Shown here: piece by piece, positions 8,264 to 17,502 of the stretch
Layout of the letters: each line of letters opens with the position of its first letter
How positions within the stretch are numbered: the first letter of the stretch is position 1
From: Myxococcales bacterium
GTDB lineage: Bacteria > Myxococcota > UBA727 > VGSZ01
Length of the DNA: 64,000 bases
Assembly (NCBI GenBank): GCA_023248635.1
Contig: JAHFED010000018.1
Span: 1-64,000, forward strand
Direction of reading: 5' to 3'
Made by a program: the position numbers and the translations under genes
Notes under the pieces: generated by a model
What the model was told of the DNA's origin: nothing
What the model saw: the letters and a program-made list of their open reading frames with translations, nothing else
The model's database searches: none

Positions 8264-11200
8264 ATGCAATCTCGTTGGCCCCTCATCGTCGTCGCTCTTG
8301 CTGTCGTTGCCGCCGCCTCAGGGTGTCCGGTGCCCCCGCCCGAGCTGGGTGAAGGCGAGGGCGAAGCCGGCGAAGGCGAAGGCGAAGGCGAAGGCGAAGC
8401 AGGTGAAGGCGAGGGAGAGGGCGAAGGCGAGGGCGACATCGACAGGCCCGAAGGCAACTTCGTCGTCGTCAATGTGCTGGGAGCCCCCCCAGGCGGCGGC
8501 GCCGACGTCTGCGCGGTCACCCCGGGCACCGGCGGCACCATCGTATTCGGCACCATCCTCACCCCTGGCACCGTGTTCGAGGGCGGCTCGGTGATCTTCG
8601 ACGACGACGGCGTCATCACCTGCGTGGGTGACTGCATCGCCAACGCCATCGGCTTCACCCGCATCGCCTGCGGTGACGCTGTCATTTCTCCCGGCCTCAT
8701 CAACGCCCACGACCACGCGGGCTGGATGAACGATCAGCCCTGGTACCTGACCGCGGCCAACTCCGGCGTGAGAGACACCGAGCGCTGGGAACAGCGTCAT
8801 GATTGGCGCACCGGCAAGCGCGGCCACGACGAGATTGACGCTGCGGGCGGCGCCAACGCCGATGCCAAGGCCTTCGGCGAATTCCGCTTCGCCCTCTCGG
8901 GTGCGACGGCGACCCTGGCTTCGGGCGGCTTCTCCAGCAGCGGCGGCGTCATCCGCAACCTCGACGACGGCGGCGACATGGGCGACATCGGCCTGTCGAG
9001 CGTGCGCTATGTGACCTTCCCGCTCGGCGACACCAACGGCACCCAGCGGGCCAGCGGCTGCGAGTATCCCAACATCGCCGACAAGCCCGCGGGACCCAAC
9101 GCGCCCCACATCTCCGAAGGCATCGACGTCGAAGCCCGCAACGAATTCCAATGTCTGTCGGGAACCGGCGGCGGTGGCAAAGACACCATCGACGACAACT
9201 CGGCCATCATTCACGGCATCGGCCTCAGCCCCGCCGACGTCGCCATCATGGCCGAGCGGGGCGCGAGCTTGATCTGGTCGCCGCGCTCCAACATCTCGCT
9301 CTATGGCGAGACCGCGCCGGTCACCGTCATGAAGCGGCTCGGCGTCAACATCGCCCTGGGCACCGATTGGCTGCCCTCGGGCTCGATGAACATCCTGCGG
9401 GAGCTGCGCTGCGCCCTCGACCTTAACGACCACAATTACGGCGTCGCCTTCACCCGCGAAGAGCTGTGGCGCATGGTCACGCTCAACGCCGCCCGCGCCA
9501 CGCACACAGACGCCGCCATCGGCTCCCTTGCCGTCGGCCACCAGGCCGACATCGCCGTCTTTGCCCGCCACGGTGGACCCTTCACCTCCGTCGTCGAGAG
9601 CAGCACCGAAGACGTCGCTCTCGTCTTGAAGAGCGGCCGAGCGCTCAACGGCAACGCCAGCGTCGTCGCCGCCCTCGAGAGCGGCTGCGACGTCGTCGAC
9701 GTCTGCGGGGTGTCGAAGCAGATCTGCTCCACGCGCGAAGCCGGCAAGAGCTTCACCGCCCTGCAGGCAGCCCAGAACGGACTCAACTACGCCCTCGCCT
9801 CCTGCGCCGACGAGACGCCCATCGAAGAACCCACCTGCGTCCCGGCCCGCACCGAGACCATCGACGCCATCGACGGCAGCACGCTGTACAGCGGCGTCCC
9901 CAGCGACGGCGACGACGACGGTGACGGCATCGCCAACGCCAGCGACAATTGTCCGACGGTGTTCAACCCCGCTCGACCCGTGGACGGTGGCGCTCAGGGC
10001 AATGCCGACGGCGACGCTGACGGCGACGCTTGCGATGTGTGCCCCCTCGACGCCGACCTCACGGTCTGCTCGGTCTTCAACCCCGACGACCGCGACGGCG
10101 ACGGCGTCGACGCCCCCGGCGACAACTGCCCCGACGACGCCAACGCCGATCAGCTCGATACCGATCTCGACCTCAAGGGCGACGTCTGCGATCCCTGCCC
10201 CGCGACAGCCAACCCCGGCAACGAGGGCTGCCCGGTCTCCGTCGTCGACATCAAGAGCGACCCGGCGATCACGGGTGAACAGCGCCGCGTACACATCGAA
10301 GACGTCGTCGTCACCGCCGTCGGCAGCAACGGTTTCTGGATGCAGATCGATCCTGCCGTCGCCGACTACCCCGGCGTCAACAACTCCTGCATCTTCGGCT
10401 TTGCCGGTGCCGCCACCAAGCCCGCGGTCGGCGACAAGCTCGAGGTCGACGGCACCGCGAGCCTCTTTTTCTTGCAACCGCAGATCACCAGCCTGACCTT
10501 CACCGTCGTCGATGCCGGCGTCGACATTCCGCCCTTCGTCATCGAAGACGCCGACATTGCCGGCATCTCGGCCGATGGTGCTGCGTCCTTGCTCGAGGGC
10601 TGCCTGGTCGAAGCGCGCAACGCCGTCGTTGAAGATCCTGCCCCCGCCGCGGGTCCGGGCGACGCCGGCAACCCCCGCAATGAATTCCAGATCCAGGGAA
10701 ACGTGCGGGTCGACGACTTCTTGTTCGCGATTCAGCCCCAGCCCCAGCTCGGCGAGCGCTTCGCCTTCCTCCGCGGACCCTTGGCCTTCCGCAACAGCTT
10801 CCTCAAACTGCTGCCCCGCGATGCCAACGATGTGGCCTTCGGCGACGTCGAGATCGACGGCTACGTGGTGCCCAATGTGTTTGCGCGTGTGGGCGCCGTG
10901 CAACCTGCCACCTTCGCGCCCCTCGAGGTGCGCCTCACCCGCGCCGCCGCCGTCGTCACCACGGTGTTGCTGAGCAGCAGCGACCCCGCGGTGCTGACCG
11001 TGCCCGCCTCCGTCGACATCGCCGCCGGGGCCATCACCGCTGCCGTTCCCCTCACCGGCGTCATCGACGGCACAGCCACCGTGAGCGCCCGGCTCGAGCT
11101 CACCGACCCCGCCGTCGACGCCAGCGTGCGCGTGGTCGCTGACGACGCCACGGCCACACCCCTCACCATCGACCCCGCCGACGCCACGCTGGTCATCAAC

Positions 11201-11983
11201 CGCACCCAGCTCTTCACCGTGACCTTCGATGTGCCCACCCCCACCGCCGGCGTCTCCCTCGACGTCGATGTCACGGGCGCCATCGGCACCGTCGTCGAAC
11301 CCGTCGCCGTCGCCGGCAATCTGCAGAGCGCGAGCTTCACGCTCACCACCGCCGCGGCGGCTGCGACGGGCACGGTGGCGGCCTCCATCGCTGGCGGCAG
11401 CGCCGTCACCGCCAACGTCAACCTCATCGAGCTTGCCCCCCTGGGCCTGGTGATCAACGAGATCGACTACGACCAGGCAAGCACCGACTCCGGCGAATTC
11501 GTCGAGCTCTTCAACGGCACCGGCGCTCCCGTCGACGTCGGCACCTTCAACTTGGTCTTCGTCAACGGCTCCAACAAAGCGATCTACAAGACCATCACCT
11601 TGGCCGGGGTCATTCCCAACGGCGGCTACCTGCTGGTCGGCGCCGCCGCCGTCATCGATGCCGCGCCCGCAGCGGTCATCAAGATCGCCGAGAACGATCA
11701 GAACCTGATCCAAAACGGCAATGATGCCGGCAGTCCCATCCCTGGCGAAGGCGTGCTGCTCTTTCGCGACGACGGCGACGAAGACGTCCTCATCGATGGC
11801 ATCGCCTACGAGGGAGCCTTGCTCGGCTTGGTGCAAGGAAGCCTCACCATCGACCTCGACGGCGACCGCTCCACCACCGCCGCCGACCAAAACGACGCCG
11901 ACGGCTCGGTCTGTCGCAACCCTGCCACCGGCGCCTGGGGCTTTTGCCCCGTGCAATCGCCGGGCGCGGCCAACGCCCAGTAG
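8264..11983 (+). CDS. Large lipoprotein: amidohydrolase with thrombospondin-3 repeats and a lamin-tail domain
   Basis: This 1239-residue surface lipoprotein joins an enzyme domain to adhesion-type modules. MQSRWPLIVVALAVVAAASGC is a lipoprotein signal. A Gly-Glu linker follows (about residues 28-60). The amidohydrolase domain (about 65-490) has the metal motif HDH in INAHDHAG, a later HGIG histidine, WSPRSN and the Asp of GTDW, as in the deaminase/dihydroorotase superfamily. Next come Asp-rich thrombospondin type 3 repeats (DGDGIANASDNCP and similar). Then there are beta-rich segments, and a lamin-tail-like domain near the C terminus (LVINEIDYDQASTDSGEFVE). The substrate is unknown. TAAGCC at 8251-8256 ends 7 nt before the ATG. 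Confidence 0.85.
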   Translation: MQSRWPLIVVALAVVAAASGCPVPPPELGEGEGEAGEGEGEGEGEAGEGEGEGEGEGDIDRPEGNFVVVNVLGAPPGGGADVCAVTPGTGGTIVFGTILTPGTVFEGGSVIFDDDGVITCVGDCIANAIGFTRIACGDAVISPGLINAHDHAGWMNDQPWYLTAANSGVRDTERWEQRHDWRTGKRGHDEIDAAGGANADAKAFGEFRFALSGATATLASGGFSSSGGVIRNLDDGGDMGDIGLSSVRYVTFPLGDTNGTQRASGCEYPNIADKPAGPNAPHISEGIDVEARNEFQCLSGTGGGGKDTIDDNSAIIHGIGLSPADVAIMAERGASLIWSPRSNISLYGETAPVTVMKRLGVNIALGTDWLPSGSMNILRELRCALDLNDHNYGVAFTREELWRMVTLNAARATHTDAAIGSLAVGHQADIAVFARHGGPFTSVVESSTEDVALVLKSGRALNGNASVVAALESGCDVVDVCGVSKQICSTREAGKSFTALQAAQNGLNYALASCADETPIEEPTCVPARTETIDAIDGSTLYSGVPSDGDDDGDGIANASDNCPTVFNPARPVDGGAQGNADGDADGDACDVCPLDADLTVCSVFNPDDRDGDGVDAPGDNCPDDANADQLDTDLDLKGDVCDPCPATANPGNEGCPVSVVDIKSDPAITGEQRRVHIEDVVVTAVGSNGFWMQIDPAVADYPGVNNSCIFGFAGAATKPAVGDKLEVDGTASLFFLQPQITSLTFTVVDAGVDIPPFVIEDADIAGISADGAASLLEGCLVEARNAVVEDPAPAAGPGDAGNPRNEFQIQGNVRVDDFLFAIQPQPQLGERFAFLRGPLAFRNSFLKLLPRDANDVAFGDVEIDGYVVPNVFARVGAVQPATFAPLEVRLTRAAAVVTTVLLSSSDPAVLTVPASVDIAAGAITAAVPLTGVIDGTATVSARLELTDPAVDASVRVVADDATATPLTIDPADATLVINRTQLFTVTFDVPTPTAGVSLDVDVTGAIGTVVEPVAVAGNLQSASFTLTTAAAAATGTVAASIAGGSAVTANVNLIELAPLGLVINEIDYDQASTDSGEFVELFNGTGAPVDVGTFNLVFVNGSNKAIYKTITLAGVIPNGGYLLVGAAAVIDAAPAAVIKIAENDQNLIQNGNDAGSPIPGEGVLLFRDDGDEDVLIDGIAYEGALLGLVQGSLTIDLDGDRSTTAADQNDADGSVCRNPATGAWGFCPVQSPGAANAQ

Positions 11984-11985
11984 CC

Positions 11986-12678
11986 ATGTCCCCGGCCCGC
12001 AATGTCGACCTCGGCGATCCAGAGCTCGACACCATCCCACCGGTGCAAACCGTCGTCGTCGCCGGCGCCGGCCGCGGTGGGGTGGCGGCGTCGTTTCGGG
12101 TCGCCATCGCCGGTGTGCTGCGCACCGTGGCCACCCAACGCAACATGAAGATCCATGTGCTGAGCGGGCTGATGGTGATGATGGTCGGCATGGCCCTGCC
12201 CCTCGATCTCTCGACGCGCGTGGCCCTCCTCTTCGCCGTCGCCATCGTCTTTTTCGCCGAGATCCTGAACACCGCCCTCGAAGCCCTCATCGATCTCTTC
12301 GTGAAGGACTTCCACCGCTTGGCCATGCTCGCCAAAGACGCCGCCGCCGGCGGCGTGCTGGTCATGGCGGTGACCACCGTCTTCGTGCTCGCCGAGATCT
12401 TGTGGATGCGGTGGGATCTCGTCGAAACCAACGTCGGCGCGGTCTTGCGCTCGGTGATCTTCGGGGTGCCCCTGGTGATCGTCGAAGCCGTCGGCCTTTT
12501 CTGGGTGCGCCGGCGTCGCCTGCAGGTGCCTCGGTTGCTGGTCAGCGTGGGGCTGCTGGTTCCCCTGCTCCTGCACACCAAAGACCCGCTGTTTGCCGGT
12601 GTCGCGCTGCTCTTCGTCGGCATGGCCTTCGTCGCCCGCGTCTTCTACACGCCGCGCGCCGCGCCGAATTTAAGCTGA
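11986..12678 (+). CDS. Diacylglycerol/undecaprenol kinase family membrane protein, extended
   Basis: This is an integral membrane lipid kinase of the DgkA/UndK family, which phosphorylates diacylglycerol or undecaprenol. The core at residues 35-145 shows the family pattern: FRVAIAGVLRTVATQRNMKIH, then FFAEILNTALEALIDL and the KDAAAGGVL segment that carries the active site. At 230 residues it is about twice the usual length. The extra C-terminal half has three or four more hydrophobic helices of unknown role. The ATG lies 2 bp after the preceding stop, so the two genes are probably cotranscribed. The TGA at 12676-12678 is also the first triplet of a family D repeat. Confidence 0.82.
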   Translation: MSPARNVDLGDPELDTIPPVQTVVVAGAGRGGVAASFRVAIAGVLRTVATQRNMKIHVLSGLMVMMVGMALPLDLSTRVALLFAVAIVFFAEILNTALEALIDLFVKDFHRLAMLAKDAAAGGVLVMAVTTVFVLAEILWMRWDLVETNVGAVLRSVIFGVPLVIVEAVGLFWVRRRRLQVPRLLVSVGLLVPLLLHTKDPLFAGVALLFVGMAFVARVFYTPRAAPNLS

Positions 12679-12830
12679 TCCCCGATCTCGCTGAACTTCG
12701 ACCGCGGACCGGTCTCGTTCATCTCCGTCGGGGATGCTCTTCTGGGAGGTTTGGTGCAGCGCGTTCCGCGGGCGCGCTTCACGCGCATCATCCCGCGTCT
12801 TTCCCATCTCGGAACGCGGACGCGGGATGA
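12676..12830. repeat. Family D element, copy D1
   Basis: The element starts with the stop codon of the kinase gene. The first half is a hairpin with outer arms ATCCCCGA (12678-12685) and TCGGGGAT (12728-12735). The second half has crossing inverted repeats: CGCGTTCCG (12760-12768) with CGGAACGCG (12810-12818), and TCATCCCGCGTC (12788-12799) with GACGCGGGATGA (12819-12830). This copy lacks a middle segment present in D2 and D3. Confidence 0.85.
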
Positions 12831-12863
12831 GATGGTCGAAGGGCGGCCAATGTCGTCAGAACG

Positions 12864-14684
12864 TCAAAACAGGCTGGCGACGTCGTTGAACAGCGCCACG
12901 GCCATCAAAGCCCCGACCAAGACGAGCCCGACCTGTGTGGCCCGCAGCCGCGCCGTCATCGATAGTTTCTTGCGGCGCACGGCCTCGACCGTGAAGAGCA
13001 GCAGGTGGCCGCCGTCGAGCACGGGGATGGGCATCAGGTTCAGCAGCGCCAGGTTCACGCTGATCATGCACATCAGGAGCAGAAAGCCCTCAGCACCCGA
13101 GCGAGCTGCTTCGCCGGCGATCGTGGCGATGAGCACGGGACCACCCAGCTGGTCGAGACCCACGCCTCCGGTGACGAGCAAGACGTAGCCGCCGGCGACG
13201 TTTTTGATGGTCTCGCCGGTCTGGCCGATGGCCCTGGTCAAGGCTTCGGCGGCACCGACCTCGCGCGTCAGGACGGCGGCCCCGCCCAACGTCGACGTCA
13301 ACGACACACCGAGAATGCGGCCCCCCCCGAGCTCGCGTCGGGTGGACTTCTGCAAGCGCAGGGTGAGGGTCGCGCCCTCGCCAGCGCCGTCGACGAGGCC
13401 GATGACGTGGATGGCTTCGGGGTCCTTTTGCAGGGCCACGGCCAGATCGCTGGCGATGCGCACAGGGGCGCCATCGACGGCGACCACGCGGTGTCCCGAA
13501 TTCGGCGGCCCGTCCAAGGGCGGCAAAGCGGCGACCAGCCGCCGGGCGGCCGCCGGCGTCTCGGGCTCGACACTGGCCACGGCGGCTTCGAGGGAGGCGA
13601 TGCCGCGGTCCCGTCGCTGGCGCAGCACCGCGGCCAGGACCTGGGTGGCGGTCTCGGTTCGAACCTTGACGACGGGCTCGGTCAAGTCCTCGGCAGGCAC
13701 GGCGTAGCGCAAATCGTCGACCGCGACGGGGTCGGGGGAGGGCGCCATGGGCTGGGCGCTGCCGACGTCGACGACGACCGGGGCAGTGCCAGGGATGGTG
13801 ACCTTCAAGACCGTTGGCTTTGCGGCTTGGGCGTCGTCGGTCTTGGCCACGGTGCGTTCAACGACCACGACGAGGTCGCGCGCGGGATCGCTGGCTGCGA
13901 GGGCGGCGCTGAGAGCGGCCCGCGTGGGCGTGGCGACGCCGTCGACGGATTTCACCTCGTCGTTGGCGTGCAATCCGGCTTTGGCAGCGGGGCTGTCGAC
14001 GTCGACGGCGATGAGGGGGCGTTCGATGCTGGCCAACAACCCGATGCGGCCGATGGGTGCAGTGGCGGTGGGATTTGGATTCTTGGCCGACGCCGGCGTC
14101 GTCATGAGCTCGAGGCGCGCTCTTTTGCCGTCGGTGGCGCGTTCGACTGTGATGCGGGTGGGTTTGTTGGGGCGGCTGCCAATTTTCTCGACGAGATCGT
14201 CGAAGACGGCGACGGGCTCGCCATCGACAGCGACGACGCGGTCTCCGGGGAGGATGCCGGCGGCGGCGGCGGGATCACCCGGGAGCACGGTGCCGACGAC
14301 GGCATCAACGAGCTGCTCGGTGCCGAAGTTCAGCGCGAAGAAGAGACCCAGGGGCAACAAGAGGTTGGCGGCGGGTCCGGCGACGGCAATGGCGCTCTTG
14401 GCCCAAAAGGGTTTCTCGAGGAAGGCGTAGCGCTGCTCGGCCGCGGGGACGTCGGTGCCGGGGTCGTCGCCGTACATCCGCACGTAGCCACCGAGGGGGA
14501 GCATGGAGATGCGGTACTCGGTGTCGCCGCGGGTAAAGCCCACCAGCTTGGGTCCAAAGCCCAAGGAGAAGGTCAACACCCGCACGCCGGTGAGCTTGGC
14601 GACGATGAAGTGGCCAAGCTCGTGAACGGTGATCAGGACGCCAAGGAGAACGAGGGTGGCGAGGAGGGTCACGATCTGCAGCAT
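12864..14684 (-). CDS. rseP: RseP-type site-2 zinc metalloprotease (M50) with PDZ domains
   Basis: This is an intramembrane protease of the RIP family that cleaves membrane-bound regulators such as anti-sigma factors. The first helix carries HELGH (His21, Glu22, His25). The third zinc ligand is in the C-terminal motif NLMPIPVLDGGHL. The region between holds PDZ domains, one near GTVLPGDPAAAAGILPGD, a second near VDSPAAKAGLHANDEV and a degenerate third near HRVVAVDGAPVRI. At 606 residues it is longer than the usual 450, owing to this extra PDZ-type region. The start at ATG 14684 gives MLQIVTLLATLVLLG; the open frame extends a little upstream. It is the last gene of a minus-strand group. Confidence 0.92.
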   Translation of the reverse strand: MLQIVTLLATLVLLGVLITVHELGHFIVAKLTGVRVLTFSLGFGPKLVGFTRGDTEYRISMLPLGGYVRMYGDDPGTDVPAAEQRYAFLEKPFWAKSAIAVAGPAANLLLPLGLFFALNFGTEQLVDAVVGTVLPGDPAAAAGILPGDRVVAVDGEPVAVFDDLVEKIGSRPNKPTRITVERATDGKRARLELMTTPASAKNPNPTATAPIGRIGLLASIERPLIAVDVDSPAAKAGLHANDEVKSVDGVATPTRAALSAALAASDPARDLVVVVERTVAKTDDAQAAKPTVLKVTIPGTAPVVVDVGSAQPMAPSPDPVAVDDLRYAVPAEDLTEPVVKVRTETATQVLAAVLRQRRDRGIASLEAAVASVEPETPAAARRLVAALPPLDGPPNSGHRVVAVDGAPVRIASDLAVALQKDPEAIHVIGLVDGAGEGATLTLRLQKSTRRELGGGRILGVSLTSTLGGAAVLTREVGAAEALTRAIGQTGETIKNVAGGYVLLVTGGVGLDQLGGPVLIATIAGEAARSGAEGFLLLMCMISVNLALLNLMPIPVLDGGHLLLFTVEAVRRKKLSMTARLRATQVGLVLVGALMAVALFNDVASLF

Positions 14685-14765
14685 CGCCACCGTTGCCCCC
14701 GACGGCAAGGTCGGAAGTGCTTTGGCATCCCTCAAAGTCAAGGCCGGCCCGCACCTCGACGGGGC

Positions 14766-15488
14766 TCACAGCAGGTCGTTGAGGTCCGGACACGTTTGCA
14801 GCTCGGAGGGGGAGTTCTTGTTGCCGCAGGAAAAGAGCTTCAGCGTCGGCGTGCTCAGCTCCAAAGCGTCTTTCAAGGCCTGAATGGCGGGTTCGTCGAG
14901 GGCGCGGTTGTTGGCGATGATGACGCCGAAGTCACGGCCGCTCAGGGGCGCGGCGACGACGAGGTTCTGCAGGGCCAGCACATCGACCAGGCTGCCGTTG
15001 GCATGCACGACGACGCCGCCGCTGGCGTTGGCCAGGCCCTGCAGCCCGTCCAGGGTCGTGACATCGAGCTCGCTGACCAAGAGCTCGCCTTCGACGCGTT
15101 GCAGGCCCCGCAAGCCGCAGAGGTCGCCGAGCGCCAGCAATCCACCGGGACCGGCGGCCTCGAAGCGGAGCTCCCCGGTCACGTCGCTGACGCCTTCGAG
15201 CTTGCCGAGGTCGGCGTCGTCGTCGACGGTGAGGTCGTCGTCGAGCACCTTGCCCGCTTTTTGGGCATAGGTCGGGGCTTCACAGGTGCCGTAGTCGAGG
15301 ATGGGCGCACAACGGCCATCACCGGGGCTGGCGCTGTCGTCGGGCAAGCAGGTGTGATCAAGGGGGCAGACGTCGCCGTCGACGGTGCAGGGGGCGCCGA
15401 TGCCATCGCGGAGGCCGTCGATAGGGCAAGCGGTACCGACAACGACGACACCGGCGACGACGACGGCGCAGCAGCGGGGGAATCTCAT
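14766..15488 (-). CDS. Lipoprotein with leucine-rich, receptor-L-like repeats
   Basis: This is a predicted lipoprotein of 240 residues. [21 protein letters not shown] ends in a GTAC lipobox. A short Cys-rich module follows (CTVDGDVCPLDHTCLPDD and a further Cys pair), a type also seen in other lipoproteins of this window. From about residue 90 the protein has irregular leucine-rich repeats (LLALGDLCGLRGLQRVEGEL and VTTLDGLQGL), as in receptor-L or LRR-like surface proteins. Its ATG overlaps the stop of the upstream gene (ATGA), so the two are translationally coupled. The function is unknown. Confidence 0.7.
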   Translation of the reverse strand: MRFPRCCAVVVAGVVVVGTACPIDGLRDGIGAPCTVDGDVCPLDHTCLPDDSASPGDGRCAPILDYGTCEAPTYAQKAGKVLDDDLTVDDDADLGKLEGVSDVTGELRFEAAGPGGLLALGDLCGLRGLQRVEGELLVSELDVTTLDGLQGLANASGGVVVHANGSLVDVLALQNLVVAAPLSGRDFGVIIANNRALDEPAIQALKDALELSTPTLKLFSCGNKNSPSELQTCPDLNDLL

Positions 15489-16309
15489 GGGAGATCCTGG
15501 GCGAGCAAGGCCGCGGCGAACGCTCCCCCACCAGCGACAGCGACGACGACGCCCCCCCAGAAGGCGTAGATACCGGCGTCGTTCCACTGCCCGCGCGCGC
15601 TCTCGGCGGCGTCTTGGGCGGCGGCGGCCTCGGTGAGCAGCTGGTCGTCGCGGCCGGCCTCGATGTAGCGGGTGCGCAGTACTTTGAGATCATTTTCAGC
15701 CCCGCTGGCGGCCAAAGCGGGAAGGACACCGAGCAGCGCGGTCAGGACGCCGACGCCGACGCCGACGCCGCCACCGATGAGCAAGGGCTCACGCAGAGTC
15801 GGGACACTCGTCGCTGCCGGGACCGGGCCTGACGGCTCTGACGACGACGCGGGGGCATCGCCGGGCTCCGAGGTGGTCAGAGCGCGGCCGACGTCATCGA
15901 CGACGCGGGAGACCCGCTCGTTCAGGTCATCGAGGCCCGAGACCTGGGCGTTGCCTCGTGCGAGGGAACCGCCTTTGGGGTCGAGCAGTTGCAAGCTGAA
16001 CCCCGTGGTACCACCCACCTTGCCCACTTGGGTCAGGGCGACGACGTCGACGTCGAAGTGCTCGGCCCATTTGGCCACACAGTCTTCGCCGCCCGCGCAC
16101 ACCGCCGCGACGGCCGCCGGGGCCGGAGACAGTACTTTGAGTTGCTCGAAGCGTCCCAGGCGCGCAGCGACCAGCCGGGTGAGGCTGAGCAACGCGTTCG
16201 GGTCGAGGTCGCCGGTGACCTCGAGCATCAACACGTCGGTCTGCTCCGGCGTCATTGGCTCGGGTCTCGCCAGGGTCAGAAGAAGCAAGAGCAGCATCGC
16301 ACGGACCAT
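15485..16309 (-). CDS. Secreted or membrane protein with TolB-like N-terminal domain and two C-terminal helices
   Basis: [19 protein letters not shown] is a signal peptide. Residues 25-135 resemble the FlgO/TolB-like fold used by myxobacterial envelope proteins: [20 protein letters not shown], a Cys pair (CAGGEDC), and [16 protein letters not shown]. After a Pro/Ser-rich linker there are two hydrophobic segments ([20 protein letters not shown] and [20 protein letters not shown]) flanking a charged helical stretch. The same layout, signal peptide then domain then helix pair, is seen in the PEGA protein at 43138. The function is unknown. It is the first gene of a coupled minus-strand pair. Confidence 0.65.
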   Translation of the reverse strand: MVRAMLLLLLLTLARPEPMTPEQTDVLMLEVTGDLDPNALLSLTRLVAARLGRFEQLKVLSPAPAAVAAVCAGGEDCVAKWAEHFDVDVVALTQVGKVGGTTGFSLQLLDPKGGSLARGNAQVSGLDDLNERVSRVVDDVGRALTTSEPGDAPASSSEPSGPVPAATSVPTLREPLLIGGGVGVGVGVLTALLGVLPALAASGAENDLKVLRTRYIEAGRDDQLLTEAAAAQDAAESARGQWNDAGIYAFWGGVVVAVAGGGAFAAALLAQDLP

Positions 16310-16357
16310 GCCGCCGCCGCCGCTGCAGTAAAGGCGGGCCCAGCAAGCAAGATCCGG

Positions 16358-16386
16358 TTGACGGGGTGGTGCACGGCCCCCATACC
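16358..16386 (+). promoter_or_regulatory. Possible sigma-70-type promoter of rpmH-rnpA
   Basis: TTGACG at 16358-16363 is a near-consensus -35. It is followed after exactly 17 bp by CATACC at 16381-16386, a weak -10. It lies 42 bp upstream of the rpmH start, in the gap between divergent genes. Confidence 0.45.
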
Positions 16387-16428
16387 AGCGTCCGGATCGC
16401 GTCGCGAGACGCAGTTGGAGATCGAGTC

Positions 16429-16587
16429 ATGGCCAAGCCGCTTCGCACCTACCAGCCCTCCAGAATCAAGCGCATCCGCACCCATGGGTTTCGCGAGCGG
16501 ATGGCGACGCCTGGTGGCCGCAACGTTATTCGTCGTCGTCGCGCCCATGGTCGCGCCAAGCTCGCCCCGACCATCTACGAGAAATGA
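16429..16587 (+). CDS. rpmH: Ribosomal protein L34
   Basis: This 52-residue protein of the large ribosomal subunit begins [20 protein letters not shown] and ends with a basic block ([13 protein letters not shown]). The pattern (TYQPS, then [13 protein letters not shown]) is unmistakable for L34. A GAGATC Shine-Dalgarno-like stretch precedes the ATG. The stop overlaps the rnpA start by four bases (ATGA), the conserved gene pair in bacteria. No dnaA is present next to it in this window. Confidence 0.97.
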   Translation: MAKPLRTYQPSRIKRIRTHGFRERMATPGGRNVIRRRRAHGRAKLAPTIYEK

Positions 16588-17072
16588 CGGACGCTCCAGA
16601 GCGTGACCCGCCGATCACTGGAGTGATCTCGGGTTCCGTTCCGGTTCCACCTCGACAACGTCGACTGCGACGGCGGGAGTTCCCGTTCGGGCTTCCGGCG
16701 TGGCGTCGTTTGCGTGCGACCCGTGAGTTTGCGCGCGTCGAGAGGCAAGGCATTCGTGCCGGAGGGGTCCTGGTCGCAGTCACCGTTCGACCTGGACCGG
16801 GCCGGCTCGGTCTCGTGGCGAGCAAGAAGATCGACAACCGCGCCGCCGTGCGAAACCGCCTGAAGAGACAGGTGCGGGAGATTTTTCGCACGGAGAAGGC
16901 GCGTTGGGCGCGTCCCCCGTCTGGCGGTGCCGTCGACGTCGTCGTCACCCTCCGGCCCGAGGCCAGGGGTTCAACCTTCTCGGCGCTGCGGATCGATGCC
17001 CTGAAGACGCTGGAGCAGGCCCTGCAGCGGCTCTCGACGGCCAAAGCGGCGCCCCCGGCGAACCGCCGCTGA
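16584..17072 (+). CDS. rnpA: Ribonuclease P protein component
   Basis: This is the protein cofactor of RNase P, which removes the 5' leaders of tRNA precursors. The family core is clear: [20 protein letters not shown], then [27 protein letters not shown], which contains the RNR motif. The start at 16584 overlaps the rpmH stop. The N-terminal 30 or so residues ([10 protein letters not shown] onward) are an extension before the domain, and the total of 162 residues is slightly long. The usual neighbours yidD and yidC do not follow; a 430-bp gap and a glycosyltransferase on the other strand do. Confidence 0.95.
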   Translation: MTDAPERDPPITGVISGSVPVPPRQRRLRRREFPFGLPAWRRLRATREFARVERQGIRAGGVLVAVTVRPGPGRLGLVASKKIDNRAAVRNRLKRQVREIFRTEKARWARPPSGGAVDVVVTLRPEARGSTFSALRIDALKTLEQALQRLSTAKAAPPANRR

Positions 17073-17502
17073 GCCGGCAAGATCTTGGCGACCACGGAGA
17101 GATGATGTTCGGAACGATCTCGATCTCTCGGGACTCGTCCATCGCGCTCGGCTGCCGCCAGCCCGTGGGCACGATCTTTGGTTCGGACCACATCCACCAG
17201 CGGCCTGCGGCCGCGCGCGGGATGTGTGTATTTTAGCGAGCCGGATCGCCATGATCACACAACGAAATAGGCAGGGCCGGGCGCCGATCCACAGACCATG
17301 TGGACGGCGCGGTTCGGCAAGGGAGCGGCCTGCGTGGAGGCTGTTCCTGGTGGACGTCAACGCTCTCAGGGCCGCCCCTGGGCACGTTGGGACGTGTGCG
17401 GGGGAGGGCGCGCGTCGACACCATTCCGTGGGAGGGCCCGAAGGGCAATAATGCCCGAAATTCGCAACTATACGTGAGTATTGAGATGCCTTATTGTTTC
17501 GA
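17073..17502. other. Intergenic region without a recognised gene
   Basis: This 430-bp stretch between convergent genes shows no credible ORF, tRNA or known RNA signature. It has AT-richer patches near 17225-17270 and 17455-17502. One small hairpin with arms GGGCA and TGCCC around ATAA lies near 17443-17456. Two poor DnaA-box-like words (GATCCACAG, ATGTGGAC) lie near 17287-17304. Confidence 0.5.

Noticed and set aside
8318-12040. Antisense open frame of 1240 codons opposite the amidohydrolase gene
   Set aside because: It arises because GC3-rich codons leave few stops on the opposite strand. The product is low-complexity Gly/Asp/Val, and the sense gene has clear domains.
13640-13670. tRNA-like GGTTCGAACC word
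   Set aside because: It lies inside the rseP coding region and no cloverleaf can be built around it.
17073-17502. Possible replication origin next to rpmH-rnpA
   Set aside because: There is no dnaA or gyrase gene, and only two poor DnaA-box-like words without a clear AT-rich unwinding region.
17073-17502. Possible RNase P RNA or tmRNA gene
   Set aside because: I found none of the conserved RNase P RNA or tmRNA core sequences on either strand.
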